Below are positions 62,983 to 64,000 of a stretch of DNA of 64,000 nucleotides, one piece after another. Source of the stretch: CAVVJA01 sp963779485 (GTDB lineage Bacteria > Actinomycetota > Actinomycetes > Mycobacteriales > Jatrophihabitantaceae); the NCBI GenBank assembly GCA_963779485.1, contig CAVZYJ010000013.1, forward strand, positions 834,796-898,795, in the 5' to 3' direction. Positions within the stretch are counted from its first letter, which is position 1, and each line of letters starts with the position of its first letter. Below the pieces are notes generated by a model that was given only the letters and a program-made list of their open reading frames with translations, was not told the origin of the DNA and ran no database searches. Position numbers and translations under genes: made by a program.

Positions 62983-63001
62983 TTGAGTTCACGAGACTCA
63001 A
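62983..63001 (-). promoter_or_regulatory. HAIR operator (HspR-binding inverted repeat) in front of lon
   Basis: TTGAGT (62983-62988) and ACTCAA (62996-63001), separated by 7 bases, match the HAIR consensus CTTGAGT-N7-ACTCAAG except for the outermost base on each side. HspR-controlled lon genes are known in Streptomyces. The site also lies in the upstream region of the divergent MFS gene. Confidence 0.75.
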
Positions 63002-63146
63002 TGCGTGATCCAGCTCGAATGTTCCCGTCGTTGTTCGCCGGCAGCGATCGCCCGGGGAGCCGACCCGGTTGCCGGTTCGTATGCAGATTCTGTCGCTGAG
63101 TTTGTCGGCTCAAGGCGTTCATACCGTCCGTGACAGGGTCAATGCC

Positions 63147-63815
63147 GTGACGCGAGTGATGGGCCGCCGGGACCTGGCGGTGCTCGCTGTCGGCAGGGCA
63201 GTCTCGACGGCCGGCGACCTAGCAGCGCTGATTGCGTTGCTGCTGCGCCTGCGCCCGGAGGGCAGTGGTTGGGTCGCTGCGTTGTTGGCCGCTCAGCTGA
63301 TCCCGGTCGTCTTGCTGGCGCCGGTGGCGGGGCTTGTCGTGGACCGTTTCGAGAACCGCCGAGTGCTGGTTATCGCGCTGACCGGTCAGGCAGTGGCTGC
63401 GGTCCCACTGGCGTTGGTCTCATCGCCAGCGGCGACGGTAGGTCTGTTCGCGGGCTTATATGCGTTCTCGGTGTTCGTCGGCCCGGCCACGTCGGCGCTA
63501 GTGCCGGCGATCACCGGGGAGCAGGACTCAGCTCGGGGCTACTCGCGGTTGGCCACCGGCAGCAGTCTGGGCGCCGTCCTTGGCCCAGCGGCCGGCGGTC
63601 TGATCACCGGCACTCTCGGGGTCACCACCGCTGTACTGCTCGACGCGGCTAGCTTCGCGGTGCTGGCCGTCGCCGCCGCCCTGGTCCGGGCTCGACGCCG
63701 ACCGTCGAGCGCCGCGGAACGCCGGCCAGGGTGGCGCGGTATGGGCGGAGGGTTCGAGGTCGTATGGCACTCCCCAGTGTTGCGAGTCGCCCTCGCTGCC
63801 ACTGCGATTGCGTGA
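63147..63815 (+). pseudogene. MFS transporter, 3' part cut off by an insertion sequence
   Basis: About 222 codons of a major facilitator protein. Six helices are seen, from LAVLAVGRAVSTAGDLAALI to VTTAVLLDAASFAVLAVAAA, with the inter-helix motif AGLVVDRFENRRVLV (loop 2-3). The frame stops after VVWHSPVLRVALAATAIA, half of the usual 400 residues, exactly where the IS256-type sequence begins. GTG 63147 is used as the start; the frame extends to 63069. Homologues are often macrolide-type exporters, but the substrate is unknown. Confidence 0.75.
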
Positions 63816-63816
63816 G

Positions 63817-64000
63817 CGTCCCGTGACGTGGTGGGGTTTGGGGTCGTCCGGTGCGGCTCCGGTGAGTTAGGAGCCATCGGCGAGATCGTCGGTGTGTACG
63901 GCCAAGTACTCACCGAAGGAGACCCCACCGATGGTCCTGTCTCAGTCTGCCCTGTCCGAACTGCTGGACGCGTTCCGTGCTGGTGACGGCGCTGAGCTGA
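63817..64000 (+). mobile_element. left end of an IS256-family insertion sequence (continues beyond window)
   Basis: The sequence from about 63817 interrupts the MFS gene and leads to a transposase start at 63931. The terminal inverted repeat cannot be identified without the right end; a candidate outer region is GTGACGTGGTGGGG near 63827. Boundary approximate. Confidence 0.7.
63931..64000 (+). CDS. IS256-family transposase (5' part only)
   Basis: Only the first 23 codons are in the window: MVLSQSALSELLDAFRAGDG and the next residues match the start of IS256-type (Mutator-like) transposases of actinobacteria. GAAGGAGA lies 8-15 bases upstream of the ATG. The DDE residues are outside the window. 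Confidence 0.75.
   Translation, partial: MVLSQSALSELLDAFRAGDGAEL

Noticed and set aside
1..64000. CRISPR arrays, tRNA and rRNA genes, phage genes
   Set aside because: No regularly spaced direct repeats, no cloverleaf or rRNA-like sequence and no phage structural genes were noticed on reading both strands.

Overview
The window is a GC-rich chromosomal segment of an actinobacterium (Actinomycetota). This rests on the density of actinobacterial families (DUF3000, DUF3159, DUF3710, DUF3093, DUF4193, DUF3039, DUF3099, DUF4192), the coproporphyrin-type haem cluster with HemQ, polyphosphate glucokinase next to a primary sigma factor, a HAIR operator in front of lon, and frequent GTG starts. The genus cannot be fixed from sequence alone; gene order resembles that of Frankia/Jatrophihabitans/Mycobacterium-like lineages.

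Layout. 0-6.4 kb: the 3' part of an HD-GYP/LuxR protein, a stand-alone LigD-type polymerase, a TetR remnant, a dehydrogenase, a sigma-70 factor with a membrane partner, and a MarR regulator. 6.5-12.4 kb: a five-gene oligopeptide/dipeptide ABC operon (minus strand) with start/stop overlaps and an intercistronic hairpin. 12.8-17 kb: a second LigD-type polymerase, a DJ-1/PfpI protein, MsrB and SppA. 17-22.5 kb: hemE-hemY-hemQ (minus), DUF3000 and RNase D. 22.5-25.9 kb: a fatty-acid oxidation pair (thiolase plus multifunctional hydratase/dehydrogenase). 25.9-31 kb: an OmpR-type two-component system, dxs and an RNA methyltransferase. 31-35.3 kb: an APC/KimA-like permease divergent from two TrkA-type proteins, apparently a potassium-uptake module. 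35.3-42.7 kb: a conserved housekeeping block ending in an inositol-phosphatase-family gene, ppgK and sigA. 42.8-48.4 kb: intact kdpD and kdpE flanking a heavily deleted kdpFABC transporter. 48.5-54.8 kb: a YihY-like membrane protein, small DUF genes, dtd, sigB, a DtxR regulator and gltD. 54.8-64 kb: DUF4192, a NUDIX/NYN-like fusion, PAP2, a GH15 hydrolase, lon with its HAIR operator, and an MFS gene cut by an IS256-family element that runs off the window.

A striking feature is that many conserved genes (hemY, thiolase, fadJ-like, dxs, dtxR, gltD, kdpA, a tetR remnant) are broken, and all 13 frame changes I traced are in the same direction: one extra base (equivalently minus two). That points to insertion-type sequencing or consensus errors more than to gene decay. 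The kdp deletions are different in kind and may be real. No CRISPR array, tRNA or rRNA gene was recognised. The most interesting non-coding signals are a palindromic repeat found twice with a conserved loop (after sppA and after sigA), a HAIR site at lon, an ECF-type promoter at sigB, and a tandem hairpin at 35.4 kb.
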